Below, one piece after another: positions 61,156 through 64,000 of a DNA stretch of 64,000 nucleotides (within the stretch, counting starts at the first letter, position 1; each line of letters starts with the position of its first letter). Made by a program: the position numbers and the translations under genes. The stretch covers positions 2,287,907 to 2,351,906 of the forward strand of contig NW_002060943.1 in the NCBI RefSeq assembly GCF_000150275.1, read 5' to 3'. The notes under the pieces were generated by a model, which ran no database searches, was not told the origin of the DNA, and saw nothing but the letters and a program-made list of their open reading frames with translations. The DNA comes from Trichoplax adhaerens. Lineage: Eukaryota; Placozoa; Uniplacotomia; Trichoplacea; Trichoplacidae.

Positions 61156-64000
61156 ATGAGCGATAGCAAAGTAAGTAGTCTATGGATAAATGAATCCAAT
61201 CATTATTTCTTGTGGTGTAATCGTTAGAGGCTATTCAGTGACAGGATATGGACCCTTTTCAAGTTGTCCTTCACTTTCGTTCTGTGATGCCATTCTAGCA
61301 CTAGGACTAACATGGTTAGTCTAGGGCAGATTGACCAAGGCTGGAGAAAATACAAAAGTTTCATCATGTAGTTGCTACTTGCTACCGATCCAGTTGAATG
61401 TTGAGTTTTACACTTCAGATTGTTCAATTTTGTATCTATAGGATCGTTTTAGTCATGTAGTCTGTACCGATAAAAGTCGGTCAAGGCGAGAAGGACAACT
61501 TGCTCCTCCAAGGTTGTGATGGAATAGCTATCAACCAAAGCTGCTACTTGTTGTTGTAAATGAATGTGATAACAATCTCAGCTATTTCCTTCATTCATGA
61601 CATGTTAATATTTCAATTGTCACCATTGTCTACATAGCCATTGGCCGTCTGATGGCAAGACGAGCTCATGCGCTGCTTAAATAGCAGCCATGACTGAGAG
61701 TAATCGATAGCATGAACTAACAAGAACGCTGAAAATTTCAACTCCAATTCTCTTAACCAAGCTGCTTTCAAGTTTTAACTTGCCCCACAATCCAATTTCA
61801 TCCTTTTTTTCTCCACTGATCCAGTAATCTTTGTGGAAATGACTAAAAATGTTAAAATAGTGCAAGTCATCTACGTGCTTGGCCACACAAGAGTAGATAG
61901 GATATAAAAAAGACAACGTATGAGCATATTATTGTAGAAATAGTAGGGCCAAAGCTACATTTTATGATAGTAGATGCTACTCTCTTATGAAAGATAGATT
62001 TAGATGAAATTCAATAGGCTCTAGCCGCATCAATTAAGGAAATTTGAAGAATAAGTACTTTACAGTAAGGATGAAGGCAATTGTCACCTTCACTATATAT
62101 GTGCATACTTAAATAACCTCATCGCTCAAAACCCAATAGGATGATCTACAAAAGGCAATGGAACGATAGATCCACCCTGCTGTCATAATGCTGTAGAAGC
62201 AGTTGAGACAGTGAATCCTACTGTAGCAATTTGTAATCTGTGGCAATAGTGATTGATTAGTAATCCAATCGTTCTTCGTCTTATGCTTTTCCCTGTCTTT
62301 ATACCTTCAGTTTTAAGGCTAATCTCACTTAAAGCTCGTATTTATTTGCTTTGCAGGACGAACCTCCTCAGAGCCCGGATGTCCAATTCGAACCAATTGT
62401 CACTCTAGCTCCAGTTGAGGTTAAAACTAATGAAGAAAATGAAAGTGTTTTATTTGCTGAGTAAGTGAAAATAAACGATGCCATCATGTTATACCGTATG
62501 CTAGCGTATTAGGATAGATAGCATACTCTGAAAGACTACTGCAGACATACTGCACAAAATACAGTACTCCGTCGCCACAGTTGACGACGTACACGATAGC
62601 ATCAAATGATTGCTAGAAATGTACAACGCTGTCTGCAGTTTTATTCCTCATGGTGTTTAGGAGAAGGAGTCTCGCCTGTTGAATTGAATAGTAGTATTCA
62701 CGTATACACGGCTCGAAATACATTCAATAGTAAACTACTACAGTAACTGCTATAGACTGCAGGCATCATATTCATAGTACTGTAGCATAAATTTACATCG
62801 TACTAAACTACCGCTGCATGGATATCATATTTATAAATAGAAAAGCGTAACAATGATCACTACATTAGATTGCCAATCGAGATCTCGCTGTCGAACATGA
62901 CACTATTTTTTGTAAATGTTTTCGGCTACCCTCCTCAGGAGAGCTAGGCTATACAGGTTTGACAAGGCAAATGATCCTCCCGAATGGAAAGAACGTGGAA
63001 CTGGTGAAGTTAAAATTCTAATAGGAAATGAAGACAATAAAAAAAGGATTGTTATGAGACGTGATAAAACATTAAAAGTTTGCTGTAACCATTATGGTAA
63101 ATCATACCTGTTAATTAGACTGAAATTATTGATATAATATGAAGTTACACCATTTTTTTTCCCATATTATTGAATTAATTACTATAACTATGAAATATAC
63201 CTAGTGGTGTTGCTACAGTAATACAGTGCTTATTGTTCCGAGTTGAACAGTCTGCGATCTCAATGTACTGATTATATATAGCGTGTATACAGTTATAATG
63301 GTGAATATTAAAATTGAAAGTTTATGTAGATTCATTTTATTTATATAATTATAATTTATGTAGTCTCTCCGGATATGAAATTAATACCAAGTGCAGGAAG
63401 TGATAAGGCCTGGGTCTGGACAACGTCGTGTGATTTTGCTGATGAAGTATCAACACCTGAAAATCTGGCAATACGATTTAAAGATTCAACTAGTAAGTTA
63501 TTAACAAAACAATAATCGAATTGTTATGATTTATTTCATCGCTCTGTAGTTCAACGCTGCTGCAATAAGTTTCCTTATCTAGTACTAAAGCAATAGTAAC
63601 AGTAATGATCATCGCAGAAAACAGTAATGTATAACGATCACTTACCTATCAGCTACAACAAAACTTTTTAGTTGCTTGTAGATTTAAGGATGTATTCGAG
63701 ACTGCTGAACCTTCGACATCCGAAAAAGATGAAAGTAAGGATGTTGCAGATAGATTAGAGGGACTAAGTGTAGCGGAATCGAAAGAAAGCGCTAACTCAG
63801 GTGATAATGAAAAGGATGATAATAGTAATGAGGCAGCCAAGGAAGCTAGCACGAACGAGCCAACGAATGAAGGAAGTAGCAATGAGACGGCCAACGAAAG
63901 CCAACAGGAAGCAGGTGAAGAAAAAAAATCTGAAGATGATAATCAATCTGCTGAAGCGAGTGCAACAAAAGAAGAAAGTAGTTCAGTTAAAGCAGCTGCG
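61156..64000 (+). CDS. RANBP1: Ran-binding protein 1 (3' end beyond window)
   Basis: Cytoplasmic Ran cofactor that helps RanGAP hydrolyse RanGTP and frees export complexes. Exons 61156-61170, 62357-62460, 62939-63096, 63364-63492 and 63672 onward join in phase. A five-codon first exon (MSDSK) and a 1.2-kb intron precede [16 protein letters not shown]. The Ran-binding domain is clear: [64 protein letters not shown] and NLAIRFKDS. After it comes an unusually long tail rich in Ser, Glu, Asn, Ala and Lys, open through base 64000, much longer than the short tail of vertebrate RANBP1. The stop codon is outside the window, so length is unknown. Confidence 0.95.

Noticed and set aside
1-64000. A bacterial-style defence or biosynthetic operon, or CRISPR array
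   Set aside because: All identified genes are eukaryotic and mostly spliced; tandem repeats are satellites without regular short spacers.

Overview
The window is eukaryotic and reads like the compact, AT-rich, intron-dense genome of an early-branching animal. A placozoan (Trichoplax/Hoilungia type) is my best guess. This is inference from gene content (BLTP2, MED31, UBE2L3, NIPSNAP, SHPK, RANBP1, an intronless rhodopsin-like receptor), from many short GT-AG introns and from short intergenic gaps; no search was run. Exon limits were assembled by hand from splice sites, codon phase and remembered human homologues. In the main gene models every exon joins its neighbour in phase.

Layout: 1-124 (+), possible last exon of an upstream gene. 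1088-3303 (+), sedoheptulokinase SHPK, 5 exons. 4350-6356, a nine-copy ~219-bp satellite with a 50-N assembly gap. 6918-11414 (+), a 450-residue dynamin-type membrane GTPase in 13 exons. 16949-12259 (-), EIF4H, 8 exons. 36411-19653 (-), a complete BLTP2/KIAA0100/hobbit bridge-like lipid-transfer protein in 68 exons, the largest gene here. 38824-40399 (+), MED31. 45268-43250 (-), UBE2L3. 48170-48858 (+), disrupted Ig/FN3 fragments. 54290-53172 (-), an intronless class A GPCR. 59773-56741 (-), NIPSNAP. 61156->64000 (+), RANBP1, cut by the window end.

The genes look like independent housekeeping and signalling loci, not an operon or a dedicated system. BLTP2/MED31 and NIPSNAP/RANBP1 are divergent pairs. 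The GTPase/EIF4H and MED31/UBE2L3 pairs are tail to tail. The most unusual feature is between genes: islands of a pentamer, TACTG and its reverse complement CAGTA, that repeatedly switch orientation and make GTACTGTACAGTAC-like palindromes. They sit in nearly every larger intergenic gap up to 48 kb and again near 59.9 kb, usually beside locally amplified 135-360-bp units. Two CAGGGACT...AGTCCCTG foldback elements are a second repeat family.

No rRNA, tRNA, CRISPR array or bacterial-type operon could be supported.
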